A stretch of 64,000 nt of DNA from Sphingobacteriales bacterium (GCA_016718845.1 JADKCK010000006.1:62001-126000), one strand, 5' to 3'. Shown: positions 46,552 to 56,495, counted from the first letter of the stretch. Translations and numbers: made by a program. Notes: generated by a model from the letters alone, not told the origin.

Positions 46552-48723
46552 CTAAAATACATAGCGTATCATAGCTTTTATTTCCGAGCGATTTTTACCC
46601 GAGATTAATTCGTTGCCCGAGCCAATTTCGTTGATGTTGGTGTAATGGGTTATGGCATATCGCAACCATACATCTAGGTGTCGCATAGGTTTTAGGCGGG
46701 CGACAATGTAAAATCGGGTACCTTGGTTGCTGTAAGCCGGAATACTAAATTGGTAAAGCACATCGTTTTCGTAGGCGTAAATACGGGTGTCGTAAGATTG
46801 GGCATCGAACAAAGCAAAACGAGCATTAAACGAGTAAGGTTTGGATAGTGGTTTGTACATAATATCTTGCATAATAGCATACCCTTTTGCTTTGGGGTTG
46901 ATTTTATCGTCAAACCAGCTCCACTCAACGCGGCTGCGTAGGGTTAGGTCGGGGCTAATTTTGTATTGTATTTGGTAGCGTAAACTACTGCGTATGTTAG
47001 GTGTAAGGTAGTCAAAAATGGCTTCGTCGTCGCTGGCGTTGTCCATTTTTGTTTCGTAGCGATATTGGGCATACATTTCGATGGTACGCTCGGGTTGATA
47101 GATTACTTTTAGTAAATAATCTGCCCCATAAGATGGAGACGAAGCCGTTGAACGAAGCCAAGGGAAACGGTATAAATCGGCATAAGCGTTTATTGTCCAG
47201 TATTTTATGGGCTTAACAATGGCACCTACATACAAGCCATGTTCGTTTACGGGGCGGCTGTTTTCGGTAAAGCCAAAGCCAAATAATGGGTGGTATTGGT
47301 AATCGGGGGTGATGTAACGATGCACAACCGATAAAAATGTTTGTGGGCTTAGACCAATCAATGCACCATTGATACTTGCTATGCCGCCATTGTCGCTAAC
47401 GGCTGTTTCGCCAAAAAAGTTAAAGTTTCGGTAGGCGTATTTATAATCTAAACTGGCGTTGATAAGTTGGTTGCGGTCAAAACGATAAAGGTTGTAGGGT
47501 TGGTCGGAGGGGTTAAACGTTTTGTTGAATTTACTATACATCATATTTCCACAAAGGGTAAATTGTCGGCTTTTGTAACCAAAGCTACCGCCGGCATTTA
47601 GCATAGTAAGTGCGCTTCGGTCTTCAATTTCGGCGTTTGTTCGATGAAAACCTGATGTTTGGATAGATGTTGCCAAATCGGTATCTGTTTCGTCTACGGT
47701 TTCTTCGGTACCTGTTTCGCCTTCGGGGTCTATGGTGATAGTATCAAGTGCTGCGGTAACGTTTCCGTCTAGTTGTCGGTACGATGCAAAGGCGGTTAAT
47801 TCCCATTTTTTAATGGCAATAGTGGTTGCTCCGCCGCGCATAAAGGTGGCTTCGTTTACAGATGTGTAGGGTTTTATGGGTGGTCCTTGTCGGGATACAT
47901 TCATCACAAAAGCGCTTTTGCGTGTTGCCAAACCAGTAGCTACTACCAAACCTTGCCCTAATCGCACTTCGTAATCGCCTAATGCAATGTGTTTAAATAT
48001 GCCTGTGTTGCGCAAGTAAAAGTGTGCCGAGTAAAAATCAAAGCCTTTTTTGTTAGAGCCAGTGAAGAACTCTTCGCCCGGATCTTTTTCGGCAGTTACG
48101 CCATAGCTTATTTTGTTACCATAATTGTATCGGTAACGGGTGTAAAGGCGGGCTTTATTACCTAAGTAGCGCGGCACAAGCCCATCTGCCAACGAGTCTT
48201 TGGGTATATAGCCTGCTTGTTGCTGTAATATTTGTTGATAGCGCATAATTACGGTATGGTTGCCCTTAAACAAAAGGTCGGTTAGTGGCACATTATACGA
48301 CATAAGGTCTTTCATCCTAAAAAAAGGCGACAACTGTTTAGCCGTTTTTACATCTAATTCGGGTACTGCTTGAAGCTCGTATAGGTTGATGTATGGACCA
48401 TAATTGTCGCGGTATTTTAAAATGCTATTTCGTTGTTGCGGCGATAAAAACGGAAAGTCTTCGAGTTCTTCGCTTGTTACTTTGTTAATATTTAATGGGT
48501 GATTAAGGTAATCTTCCATTGTTTGCGACACCGACTCGGCATTTTCGGCATCGGTTTCGCTGTCGCTATCTATCAAAATATTTTCTAGGGCATCTTGCAA
48601 TTGTTGGTCGTCGGCATCGTTGCGGGTAGTATCTTGTTTTTGTGCGTGCTCTACTCGGTATCTACAGCAAAGTAGCAAGGCAATTAAACTTAGGCGTATG
48701 CTTATGTATATTGTTTTTATCAT
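46552..48723 (-). CDS. helix-hairpin-helix plus outer-membrane beta-barrel protein
   Basis: A 723-residue protein with a signal peptide. A ComEA-like helix-hairpin-helix segment (about residues 70-136: PLNINKVTSEELEDFPFLSP, YGPYINLYELQAVPELD) is followed by about 580 residues of alternating aromatic and polar strands (GNHTVIMRYQQIL, ARLYTRYRYNYGNKISYGVT, MYAQYRYETKM) ending in YVF, as in outer-membrane barrels. This architecture is common in Bacteroidota and usually called helix-hairpin-helix domain protein; its function is not established. The PorV/PorQ-like gene lies 67 bp upstream in the same direction, suggesting one operon. Confidence 0.75.
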   Translation of the reverse strand: MIKTIYISIRLSLIALLLCCRYRVEHAQKQDTTRNDADDQQLQDALENILIDSDSETDAENAESVSQTMEDYLNHPLNINKVTSEELEDFPFLSPQQRNSILKYRDNYGPYINLYELQAVPELDVKTAKQLSPFFRMKDLMSYNVPLTDLLFKGNHTVIMRYQQILQQQAGYIPKDSLADGLVPRYLGNKARLYTRYRYNYGNKISYGVTAEKDPGEEFFTGSNKKGFDFYSAHFYLRNTGIFKHIALGDYEVRLGQGLVVATGLATRKSAFVMNVSRQGPPIKPYTSVNEATFMRGGATTIAIKKWELTAFASYRQLDGNVTAALDTITIDPEGETGTEETVDETDTDLATSIQTSGFHRTNAEIEDRSALTMLNAGGSFGYKSRQFTLCGNMMYSKFNKTFNPSDQPYNLYRFDRNQLINASLDYKYAYRNFNFFGETAVSDNGGIASINGALIGLSPQTFLSVVHRYITPDYQYHPLFGFGFTENSRPVNEHGLYVGAIVKPIKYWTINAYADLYRFPWLRSTASSPSYGADYLLKVIYQPERTIEMYAQYRYETKMDNASDDEAIFDYLTPNIRSSLRYQIQYKISPDLTLRSRVEWSWFDDKINPKAKGYAIMQDIMYKPLSKPYSFNARFALFDAQSYDTRIYAYENDVLYQFSIPAYSNQGTRFYIVARLKPMRHLDVWLRYAITHYTNINEIGSGNELISGKNRSEIKAMIRYVF

Positions 48724-48790
48724 GGTTATTGTATGTTAAAATAATTTTAAAAAGATTTGAGCAGAAAAAAGGTAGAGATAAATAAATGGG

Positions 48791-49642
48791 CTACAATTTT
48801 TCGTTAGCAACCTCTTCTTTTTTCTTTTTGCCTGTAAAGCTGATAGAGATGGAAGGCGAATAACCCAAAGTTGGATGAAACGAGCCAGCCAAATCTATTT
48901 TGATAGGCGATAAGTTTAAACCAATGCCAAACGAGGTAGACGAAGGTTGTGTGCCAAAACCACCACGCAAATACAGTTTGTTAATTAGTTTGTACTCTAA
49001 ACCTGCTTTAAACTGCATGGCTTTGTCAATATTTTTTTCGGCTTCGGCAACAATAGTAACGCGGTCGCTGGGCATAAACGATGCCCCTAATTTGATGATA
49101 CTTGCTGCCACATCTTCGTCCGAGTCGGTTAGTTGCCAATTAATGGGGTTATAAATGTTTGCGCCGATGGCTAATTTGTCGTTTAGGTTGTACAACAAGC
49201 CTACCCCAAAAGTAAAGATAGGTTTGCTACCTTGCTCGGCTAGGCTATAGTTACGAAACTCAAAAGCTGCCCCAATAGATAGTTTTTTGAACAACAAACG
49301 CCCATAGCCCAACGATACTTGTTGTTCGTTGTAGGCATCGTTGCCAAAATAAGACACACCCACACCAAAAGTACCCGAACTTTTGGTAGGGATACCTACT
49401 GCTAAGGCATACATACCCAAGTCTTTGAGCATAAAGCGGTTTTCGGCATATAAGCCAGCATCAAGGGTTTGCAACCGAGCCAAACCCGCCTGATTGGCAA
49501 ATACCGAAAAACCATCGGAAAAAGTAACCGAGGCATTGCCCATACCTGCACTGCGACCACCTAGGCTGTTTTTGTCGTTTCCGGCAAATAAGTGAGTAGA
49601 AAAGGACAATAGGAATGAAAACAAAAGGTAATATTTACTCAT
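48791..49642 (-). CDS. PorV/PorQ-like outer-membrane barrel protein
   Basis: A 283-residue protein with a signal peptide (to about residue 20) and the PorV/PorQ opening, GGRSAGMGNASVTFSDGFSV and FANQAGLA. Fourteen or so beta strands follow and end in SPSISISFTG plus a Lys-rich tail. PorV and PorQ are attachment or shuttle proteins of the type IX system; shorter homologues like this one occur in several copies and their exact role is unsettled. First gene of a run with the helix-hairpin-helix barrel. A TACATTTG box on the minus strand (plus-strand 49682-49689) may be its promoter. Confidence 0.7.
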   Translation of the reverse strand: MSKYYLLFSFLLSFSTHLFAGNDKNSLGGRSAGMGNASVTFSDGFSVFANQAGLARLQTLDAGLYAENRFMLKDLGMYALAVGIPTKSSGTFGVGVSYFGNDAYNEQQVSLGYGRLLFKKLSIGAAFEFRNYSLAEQGSKPIFTFGVGLLYNLNDKLAIGANIYNPINWQLTDSDEDVAASIIKLGASFMPSDRVTIVAEAEKNIDKAMQFKAGLEYKLINKLYLRGGFGTQPSSTSFGIGLNLSPIKIDLAGSFHPTLGYSPSISISFTGKKKKEEVANEKL

Positions 49643-50025
49643 GATAAGTTAATTTTTAGACAAAGGAGTTGAAATTTGTAGCAAATGTAGCTAATTGTTT
49701 CCTTTGCGCATACATTTGTACTACAAAAAGGGCTTTTTTTTTAGAAAATCAACTACATATTGCAAAATATAAGCAATTATAGCCCAATAATTCACATTTC
49801 GAGCCTAAAATCCCCTAACTAAATGTTATTATTCTGATGAGATTATTTTATTGTTTGATAAAAGTATTGTTTGTCTGATAAATAAATTTCGCAACTGATT
49901 TTGACTTCGTAAGATTTTATTTTTTTAGCGCACAATTAATTGCCAATAAAACACTACCTTTGTTGCACCATAGCGTAATTATTTTTAAAAACGTTGCCAC
50001 AAAAAAAAAGTAAAATACCAAAATT
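49643..50025. other. divergent promoter region
   Basis: Between the divergent PorV/PorQ-like and DUF5777 genes. It holds TACATTTG for the left gene (minus strand, 49682-49689) and TACCTTTG at 49955-49962 for the right gene. The rest is AT-rich with no gene. Confidence 0.5.
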
Positions 50026-50925
50026 ATGAAAAATAATTTATTTCTTTTAACTGTATTATTAGGCTTTATCGCCGCTCCACTCTTTGCTCAAGACACCGAC
50101 ATAGACAATCTGTTGGACGAAGAAGAACCCGAAACCGAGTATGTATTAGCTAGTTTCAAAACTACGCGTGTCATCAATGCGCTATCGCTCGAAAACACAC
50201 ATGCTGGCGTGTTAGACTTTAAAATCTCGCACCGCTTTGGCTTTTTAAGCGGCGGACCCTACGAGTTTTTTGGACTAGACCAAGCCTATATGCGCATAGG
50301 TTTTGACTATGGCATTACGCCTTGGCTAATGGTGGGCGTTGGGCGTAGCAACTACGAAAAAACATTTGATGGCTTGCTAAAAGCCAAAATTTTGCGCCAA
50401 AGCAAAGGCAAACGCAACATGCCCATTAGTTTACAGTATGCTACTACCATAGCACTCAAAAGCCAAAAATTTGCCGACCCAGACCGCGACAACTATTTTA
50501 GCTCGCGTTTAGCCTACACACACCAACTAATTATCGGGCGTAAATTTAGCGATGCCGTATCTTTTCAAATTATGCCAACCCTTGTGCATCGAAACTTAAC
50601 ACAATCGCCCGACGACAAAAACGACGTGCTTGCCATTGGTGCAGCAGGGCGCGTAAAACTAACCAAACGCATTGCCATAAACGGCGAGTATTACTATGTA
50701 TTACCTAACCAAGTGTTAGGCATGGGCACCGATTACCACAACTCGCTTTCGTTGGGTTTTGACATAGAAACAGGCGGGCACGTTTTTCAACTCCACTTTA
50801 CCAACTCCACCTCAATGGTCGACAAAGGCGTAATAACCGAAACCGTTGGCGACTGGCTAAATGGCGACATCCACTTTGGTTTCAATGTATCACGTGTATT
50901 TACTATCTACAACCCTAAAAAGTAA
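50026..50925 (+). CDS. DUF5777-family outer-membrane beta-barrel protein
   Basis: A 299-residue protein with a signal peptide (to LFAQ, about residue 22), an acidic linker (NLLDEEEPETEY) and the DUF5777 pattern: ASFKTTRVINALSLENTHAG, FKISHRFG, GLDQAYMRIGFDYGITPWL, VGVGRSNYEKTFDGLLKAKI. Strands then alternate to the C-terminal GDIHFGFNVSRVFTIYNPKK. It is expected in the outer membrane; the function is unknown. In other Bacteroidota it often sits near c-type cytochrome genes, which are absent here. Confidence 0.8.
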   Translation: MKNNLFLLTVLLGFIAAPLFAQDTDIDNLLDEEEPETEYVLASFKTTRVINALSLENTHAGVLDFKISHRFGFLSGGPYEFFGLDQAYMRIGFDYGITPWLMVGVGRSNYEKTFDGLLKAKILRQSKGKRNMPISLQYATTIALKSQKFADPDRDNYFSSRLAYTHQLIIGRKFSDAVSFQIMPTLVHRNLTQSPDDKNDVLAIGAAGRVKLTKRIAINGEYYYVLPNQVLGMGTDYHNSLSLGFDIETGGHVFQLHFTNSTSMVDKGVITETVGDWLNGDIHFGFNVSRVFTIYNPKK

Positions 50926-50945
50926 TACAAAATAACACACGCCCA

Positions 50946-50992
50946 AAACGCCTAATTTTGTATCACGCAAAATTAGGCGTTTTTTTATTGGC
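50946..50992 (+). terminator. terminator of the DUF5777 gene
   Basis: A 14-bp stem, AACGCCTAATTTTG with its complement, then seven T's. Confidence 0.9.
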
Positions 50993-51501
50993 AATAATAA
51001 ATATTTATATATTTAATGTGTATTATGTATGTAATCTACGAAGAAATATTTTTTTGGAAAAATAGAACTTACCTCAAAACATACACATTGCCCTACATAG
51101 TCTCGGTTTTCTGTCTGCCCAAAACTCATTGGCAATACCTGGCGGACTTCACGCCGCATTCGGGCACTTGAGCTTATTCATACATTTAATTAATTTTTTA
51201 AAACATAAAATAAATTATTAATATTTTATTTGTGTGTAATTTAAGATTTTTTCGCGTATAAATACACTATTAAAAAAAAGATATAATTTTTAAAGAAAAA
51301 TTCACATCGCCCAAAACTAATCGTTAATTGCAGTTGTGCATGTTTTTCGATTGAATTTATTTGTTTTTAGTTAATTTAATACTCAAGCAAAGCCCAAATG
51401 TTGCCTAAAAGCCCTATTTTTTCTACCCAAATTGCCCCAAAAAGCTTCAAAAAACCCTGAAAGAAAAAAAAACAAAAAAAACAAAAAAAAAAACCAAAAC
51501 A
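50993..51501. other. AT-rich intergenic region before the tRNA cluster
   Basis: No gene, repeat or clear signal is seen except long A-tracts at 51460-51500, just ahead of the tRNA promoter. Confidence 0.4.
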
Positions 51502-51533
51502 TTGCGCCAATTAAATAAAATGGCGTACCTTTG
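51502..51533 (+). promoter_or_regulatory. promoter of the tRNA-tuf cluster
   Basis: TTG at 51502-51504, a 21-bp spacer and TACCTTTG at 51526-51533, preceded by an A-rich stretch that may act as an UP-type element. The first tRNA begins 51 bp further. Confidence 0.75.
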
Positions 51534-51584
51534 CACCCGCAATCGAGAACAAGAAATTAGAGCAAGCCTAAACAGCTATTAAAA

Positions 51585-51657
51585 GCCGATGTAGCTCAGT
51601 TGGTAGAGCAGCTGATTTGTAATCAGCTGGTCGTTGGTTCGAGTCCGACCATCGGCT
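51585..51657 (+). tRNA. tRNA-Thr (TGT)
   Basis: Seventy-three nt with a full cloverleaf: acceptor GCCGATG/CATCGGC, D-arm AGCTCAGTTGGTAGAGC, anticodon stem GCTGA/TCAGC with loop TTTGTAA (anticodon TGT), T-arm with GGTTCGAGTCC. CCA is not encoded. First of four clustered tRNAs ahead of tuf. Confidence 0.97.
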
Positions 51658-51677
51658 CTTAGTTTTCGAAAAGCATT

Positions 51678-51759
51678 GGGCGATTACCAGAGTGGCCAAA
51701 TGGGGCAGACTGTAAATCTGCTGGTTATACCTTCGGTGGTTCGAATCCATCATCGCCCA
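51678..51759 (+). tRNA. tRNA-Tyr (GTA)
   Basis: Eighty-two nt with acceptor GGGCGAT/ATCGCCC, anticodon loop CTGTAAA (GTA) and the long variable arm of tRNA-Tyr. Confidence 0.97.
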
Positions 51760-51786
51760 CACTCTTTCTTATTGTTGAGTACATTA

Positions 51787-51859
51787 GCGGAAGTAGCTCA
51801 GTTGGTAGAGCGACAGCCTTCCAAGCTGTAGGTCGCGGGTTCGAGCCTCGTCTTCCGCT
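51787..51859 (+). tRNA. tRNA-Gly (TCC)
   Basis: Seventy-three nt with acceptor GCGGAAG/CTTCCGC, anticodon stem ACAGC/GCTGT with loop CTTCCAA (TCC) and T-loop GTTCGAGCC. Confidence 0.97.
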
Positions 51860-51958
51860 CTTCTTTTAATCTAATACAAAACACAATATAGGATTTGTAT
51901 TCGATGCCAAAGAATAAGATTGTTACTCCATTTAAGTATACAATTTGCCATTCAAAAA

Positions 51959-52030
<72 letters not shown>

Positions 52031-52212
52031 CTATTGGGTTTTAAATACATAAAAACTCAAATCAAAATTATAATTGCGACGAAAAGGTAAGTTTGTTTTT
52101 ATACGGTAAAGCCTATTCGCTTTGCCCAACAAAAAAAACCTTTGCGTCTGCAAATGTTTTTTATAAAAAGTGGTAAATAATTTAAATCACACTAAAAGAA
52201 TATTTTTGCGCT

Positions 52213-53412
52213 ATGGCTAAAGAGCAATTTAAACGTGACAAACCACACGTAAATATCGGTACGATCGGTCACGTAGATCATGGTAAAACTACCCTAACCG
52301 CGGCTATCACTACCGTATTAGCGGGATTAGGTTTGGCTGAGGTGAAATCATACGATTCGATTGATGCTGCCCCAGAAGAAAAAGAACGTGGTATCACCAT
52401 CAACACAGCACACGTTGAATATGCAACAGCTGCCCGTCACTATGCCCACGTAGACTGTCCGGGTCACGCCGACTACGTGAAAAACATGGTAACTGGTGCT
52501 GCACAAATGGACGGAGCTATCTTGGTAGTAGCTGCTACCGATGGTCCGATGCCTCAAACTCGCGAGCACATCTTGTTGGCACGTCAGGTAGGTGTACCTA
52601 GCATTGTTGTTTTTATGAACAAAGCGGATCTTGTTGATGATCCTGAGTTGATAGAACTAGTAGAAATGGAAGTTCGCGAATTGTTGACTTTTTATGGTTT
52701 TGATGGCGATAACACCCCAATTATTGTTGGTTCGGCTACCAAGGCATTAGAAGGTGATGCTGACGGCGTACAAAAAATCAAAGATTTGATGGACGCAGTA
52801 GATGCTCACATTCCACTTCCTGAGCGTGCTGTTGATAAGCCATTCTTGATGCCCGTTGAAGATGTATTCACCATTACTGGTCGTGGTACAGTAGCAACAG
52901 GTCGTATCGAGCGTGGTGTAATTAATACCAGCGAACCGGTTGAGATTATTGGTCTGCGCGACAAAGACGAAAAACCATTGACTTCGGTTGTTACAGGGGT
53001 AGAAATGTTCCGTAAAATCTTAGACCGCGGTGAAGCAGGTGATAATGCAGGTTTGTTGTTACGTGGTATTGACAAAGAGGCTATCAAACGTGGTATGGTT
53101 ATCTGCAAACCAGGTAGCGTTAAACCACACGTTCACTTCAAAGCCGAGGTTTATGTATTGAGCAAAGAAGAAGGTGGTCGTCACACACCATTCTTTAACA
53201 ACTACCGCCCTCAATTCTATTTCCGTACAACAGACGTAACAGGCTCAATTACCTTACCAGCAGGTGTCGAAATGGTAATGCCTGGCGATAACGTAACTAT
53301 CGAAGTTATGTTGATTTACCCTATCGCTATGGAAAAAGGTTTACGTTTCGCTATCCGCGAAGGTGGTCGTACAGTAGGTGCAGGTCAAGTTACGGAAATC
53401 TTAGACGTTTAA
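52213..53412 (+). CDS. tuf: elongation factor Tu
   Basis: A 399-residue EF-Tu that delivers aminoacyl-tRNA to the ribosome. The P-loop GHVDHGKTT, switch-2 DCPGHADYVKNM, NKADLVDDPELIE and the domain 2 and 3 motifs (TGRGTVATGRIERGV, GGRHTPFFNNYRPQFYFRTT, REGGRTVGAGQVTEI) are all present. The start at 52213 is fixed by the conserved MAKEQFKRDKPHVNIGTIGH. The gene follows the tRNA cluster and precedes tRNA-Trp and secE. Codon choice is more biased than in the neighbouring envelope genes. Confidence 0.99.
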   Translation: MAKEQFKRDKPHVNIGTIGHVDHGKTTLTAAITTVLAGLGLAEVKSYDSIDAAPEEKERGITINTAHVEYATAARHYAHVDCPGHADYVKNMVTGAAQMDGAILVVAATDGPMPQTREHILLARQVGVPSIVVFMNKADLVDDPELIELVEMEVRELLTFYGFDGDNTPIIVGSATKALEGDADGVQKIKDLMDAVDAHIPLPERAVDKPFLMPVEDVFTITGRGTVATGRIERGVINTSEPVEIIGLRDKDEKPLTSVVTGVEMFRKILDRGEAGDNAGLLLRGIDKEAIKRGMVICKPGSVKPHVHFKAEVYVLSKEEGGRHTPFFNNYRPQFYFRTTDVTGSITLPAGVEMVMPGDNVTIEVMLIYPIAMEKGLRFAIREGGRTVGAGQVTEILDV

Positions 53413-53590
53413 TCTAAATTTTAGGAAGAGTAGGTAACGAAAATTCTAATCTAAATACCCATCTAATTCAAAGTTATTTAAATGTCTTTAAATTAGATAG
53501 GACTTAATAATAAACTTCCTGAAGGTCTTCTAATGAACATAGATATTGAAAATAACGGTATCATTTCGTTAGGCTTCGGGAAGTTTTTTT

Positions 53591-53661
53591 GCGGGCTTAG
53601 TTCAAGGGTAGAATAGCGGTCTCCAAAACCGTTGATGAGAGTTCGAATCTTTCAGCCCGTG
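53591..53661 (+). tRNA. tRNA-Trp (CCA)
   Basis: Seventy-one nt with acceptor GCGGGCT/AGCCCGT (terminal G-T pair), anticodon loop CTCCAAA (CCA) and T-arm GAGTTCGAATCT. Lies between tuf and secE, a conserved position. Confidence 0.97.
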
Positions 53662-53832
53662 CAATTTGTTAGCAACTGTTTGTCATATCTTTCTTGCCTA
53701 TAAACAATCGAGGGAAGCTATTTCAGCACGTCTGGCAAAATAAATAGTCGAGAATACTTGTTCTCGACTATTTATTGCACCTGCCGCAAATTATTTTTTC
53801 GACACGACAGTTTGTCAAAAAAAACCACCATA

Positions 53833-54054
53833 ATGGATAAATTAAAACTATATTTAACTGAGTCGTATGACGAACTCATGCATAAAGTAACCTGGCCCAC
53901 ATGGGAAGAGGTATTAGCAACAGGGCGTATTGTACTGATTGCTAGTATTATGTTTGCTTTTGTAGTATTTCTCATGGACTTTGTTTTTGGAGCAAATCCA
54001 GAAAACCCTATTTTTAAGGGTGTTCTTTATTACGTATATCAAATATTCGGCTAA
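53833..54054 (+). CDS. secE: preprotein translocase subunit SecE
   Basis: Seventy-three residues from the ATG at 53833. The longer frame from 53758 lacks a plausible start for this family. A short amphipathic N terminus holds the SecE motif HKVTWPTWEEVLATGRIV, then one membrane helix (LIASIMFAFVVFLMDFVF). It is the small bacterial form and part of the SecYEG channel. nusG follows 12 bp downstream. Confidence 0.95.
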   Translation: MDKLKLYLTESYDELMHKVTWPTWEEVLATGRIVLIASIMFAFVVFLMDFVFGANPENPIFKGVLYYVYQIFG

Positions 54055-54066
54055 AAAATAAAGCTC

Positions 54067-54627
54067 ATGAGCGAGGAAAGATTAGACGATGGTAAATGGT
54101 ACGTTTTGCGAGTAGTAAGCGGCAAGGAAAATAAAATTAAACAAGCCATTGAGTCGGAAGTAAGACGCTCCAAATGGAGTGATATTATCTCGCAAGTGTT
54201 AATGCCTACCGAAAAAGTATATCAAATAAAAAATGGCAAAAAAATTGTAAAAGAACGCAATTTTTTTCCTGGATATTTGATGCTCGAAACAAGCGTTGAG
54301 CGGCTTCATGGCGACATTTTACAAACCATTACGAGCATAAATGGCGTAGTTCATTTTTTGGGTAAAGAAAATCCCATACCTTTGCGTAAATCAGAGGTTG
54401 ATCGTATATTAGGTAAAGTAGATGAGATGCAAGATAGCGGCGAAACGATGACCGAACCCTTTTTGGTTGGCGAATTAGTAAAGATAATTGATGGTCCTTT
54501 TAACGATTTTATTGGGAACATTGAGGAGATTTACGATGAAAAGAAAAAAATTAAGGTCATTGTCAAAATATTCGGACGAAGAACGCCCGTTGAGTTAAAC
54601 TTTGTTCAAGTAGAAAAACAAGTATAA
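54067..54627 (+). CDS. nusG: transcription termination/antitermination factor NusG
   Basis: A 186-residue protein with an N-terminal NGN domain (WYVLRVVSGKENKIKQAIES, FFPGYLML) and a C-terminal KOW domain (GELVKIIDGPFNDFIGNIEE, KVIVKIFGRRTPVELNFVQV). It binds RNA polymerase and modulates pausing and Rho action. secE lies just upstream and rplK 5 bp downstream. Confidence 0.97.
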   Translation: MSEERLDDGKWYVLRVVSGKENKIKQAIESEVRRSKWSDIISQVLMPTEKVYQIKNGKKIVKERNFFPGYLMLETSVERLHGDILQTITSINGVVHFLGKENPIPLRKSEVDRILGKVDEMQDSGETMTEPFLVGELVKIIDGPFNDFIGNIEEIYDEKKKIKVIVKIFGRRTPVELNFVQVEKQV

Positions 54628-54632
54628 AAAAA

Positions 54633-55073
54633 ATGGCTAAGGAAATAGAAACCTACGTCAAGTTAAACGTAAAAGGCGGTCAAGCAAATCCATCACCTCC
54701 GATTGGTCCTGCTTTGGGCTCAAAAGGCGTGAACATCATGCAATTTTGCAAAGCGTTCAATGCCTCTACCCAGCACATGATGGGCGAAATTTGCCCCGTA
54801 TTGATTACTGTTTACAAAGACAAATCGTTCGATTTCGTCATCAAGACGGCTCCAACTTCTTATTTGATTATGAAAGCATCTAAGGCTACTAAAGGTTCGG
54901 CACAGCCTAACCGTATAAAAGTAGGCAAAGTTACTTGGGATCAGGTAAAAGAAATTGCGGAGAAAAAGATGCCTGACTTAAACTGTTTTACCATCGAATC
55001 GGCGATGAGAATGGTGGCAGGCACAGCTCGTAGTATGGGTGTAACTGTTGAAGGAACCCCACCTTGGGCATAA
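54633..55073 (+). CDS. rplK: 50S ribosomal protein L11
   Basis: A 146-residue protein with KLNVKGGQANPSPPIGPALG, GVNIMQFCKAFNA and the C-terminal RNA-binding domain (IKVGKVTWDQVKEIAEKKMP, GTARSMGVTVEG). Normal length. Confidence 0.98.
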   Translation: MAKEIETYVKLNVKGGQANPSPPIGPALGSKGVNIMQFCKAFNASTQHMMGEICPVLITVYKDKSFDFVIKTAPTSYLIMKASKATKGSAQPNRIKVGKVTWDQVKEIAEKKMPDLNCFTIESAMRMVAGTARSMGVTVEGTPPWA

Positions 55074-55194
55074 ATTTGCAAGAAATTTGTTTTCTGAGCA
55101 AGGATTTAGGTGGCTTCTGGGCTTAAACTTGCTGATGACAGAAAGCAAAAATCTATGTCAATTTAAGTAGTTAATTGTTTAAAACAACAATCTG
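55074..55194 (+). promoter_or_regulatory. rplK-rplA spacer with possible L1-binding hairpin
   Basis: The spacer contains GGCTTCTGG ... CAGAAAGC (about 55110-55146), a stem with one bulge enclosing GGCTTAAACTTGCTGATGA. L1 represses its own operon by binding a hairpin with an internal GAUGA-type element, so this is a candidate, judged only by eye. Confidence 0.3.
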
Positions 55195-55890
55195 GTGAAA
55201 CTCACAAAGAAACGAAAAGAAGTAGCGGGTAAAGTTGAAATAGGAAAACTTTATCAATTAGCGGAAGCTGCCACATTACTTAAAGAAGTTACAACTGTAA
55301 AGTTCGATGCTTCGGTAGATGTGCACATCCGTTTGGGCGTTGACCCTCGCAAGCCCGACCAAGCGCTAAGAGGTACTGTGACACTTCCACATGGCACAGG
55401 TAAAACAAAAAGAGTTCTAGTTTTGTGTTCGCCCGATAAGGAGCAAGAAGCAAAAGATGCCGGAGCTGATTATGTAGGTTTAGACGAATACATCGACAAA
55501 ATAGCCGGAGGCTGGACAGACATCGATGTAATTGTAGCTACACCTAACGTAATGGCAAAGCTCGGTAAAATAGGTCGTATCTTAGGACCACGCGGTTTGA
55601 TGCCTAACCCCAAAACAGGTACCATTACCCTTAACGTAGGGGCGGTTGTTAAAGAGGTAAAAGGTGGTAAAATTGCGTTTAGGGTAGATAAATATGGTAT
55701 TGTCCATGCATCTGTTGGTAGAGTGTCTTTTTCGCCCACTATGGTGGCTGAAAATGCCAGCGAACTATTGCACGCATTATCAAAAATGAAACCCGCTGCT
55801 GCCAAAGGTATTTACTTCAAATCTTTGTACATGGCAAGCACCATGAGCCCGGGTATAGCTATTGATATTAAATCTATTAAAGGCTTATAG
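55195..55890 (+). CDS. rplA: 50S ribosomal protein L1
   Basis: A 231-residue protein from a GTG start at 55195 (KLTKKRKEVAGKVEIGKLYQ). It contains the L1 signature (VDVHIRLGVDPRKPDQALRG, LGPRGLMPNPKTGTI) and a standard C terminus. No ATG lies nearby in frame, so GTG is the start. It forms the L1 stalk of the 50S subunit. Confidence 0.97.
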   Translation: MKLTKKRKEVAGKVEIGKLYQLAEAATLLKEVTTVKFDASVDVHIRLGVDPRKPDQALRGTVTLPHGTGKTKRVLVLCSPDKEQEAKDAGADYVGLDEYIDKIAGGWTDIDVIVATPNVMAKLGKIGRILGPRGLMPNPKTGTITLNVGAVVKEVKGGKIAFRVDKYGIVHASVGRVSFSPTMVAENASELLHALSKMKPAAAKGIYFKSLYMASTMSPGIAIDIKSIKGL

Positions 55891-55961
55891 TAAGCAATTA
55901 CTGTGCCCTTAAATAGAAAATATTTAATAGCCACTCATTTATTCAAAAACGTAATACTCCA

Positions 55962-56495
55962 ATGAAAAAAGACGCAAAAGGCGCGGTAATAGACCAACTC
56001 GTCGAAAAACTTAGCCAATCATCGTATTTTTATGTAACCGATTCTTCTACCCTTCCTGTTGCAGCTATAAACGACTTTCGTCGTATTTGCTTCGAAAAAG
56101 GTATTGAAGTACAGGTTACCAAGAATGCTTTGGTTAGAAAAGCACTCGACCGTATAGATGGTATAGAATACGACCCAAAATTGTTGGAAGCTCTCAAAGG
56201 ACCAACAACGCTCATATTCTCCGAAGTAGGTAATCTACCAGCTAAGGTTATCAAAGAATACCGCGAAAAACAAAATAAAGATAAGCCTCTTATCAAAGCG
56301 GCATATATAGACGGAGCCATTTATTTAGGCGACGAAAGCCTAGATGCATTGGCTACGCTCAAATCGAAAACCGAACTTATCGGCGAAATCATCGGTTTGT
56401 TGCAATCACCCGCAAAAAATCTTGTATCCGCACTCCAATCGAGTGGCAACAAATTGGCAGGTATCATCAAAACATTGTCCGAAAGAGAGGGTTAA
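55962..56495 (+). CDS. rplJ: 50S ribosomal protein L10
   Basis: A 177-residue protein with the L10 pattern: VEKLSQSSYFYVTDSSTLPV, FRRICFEKGIEVQVTKNALVRKAL and the C-terminal helix region (LQSPAKNLVSALQSSGNKLA) that carries the L7/L12 dimers. rplL follows after 156 bp. Confidence 0.97.
   Translation: MKKDAKGAVIDQLVEKLSQSSYFYVTDSSTLPVAAINDFRRICFEKGIEVQVTKNALVRKALDRIDGIEYDPKLLEALKGPTTLIFSEVGNLPAKVIKEYREKQNKDKPLIKAAYIDGAIYLGDESLDALATLKSKTELIGEIIGLLQSPAKNLVSALQSSGNKLAGIIKTLSEREG

Noticed and set aside
52201..52208. TATTTTTG as a promoter of tuf
   Set aside because: It lies 4 bp before the ATG, which would leave no leader; tuf is more likely read from the tRNA promoter.
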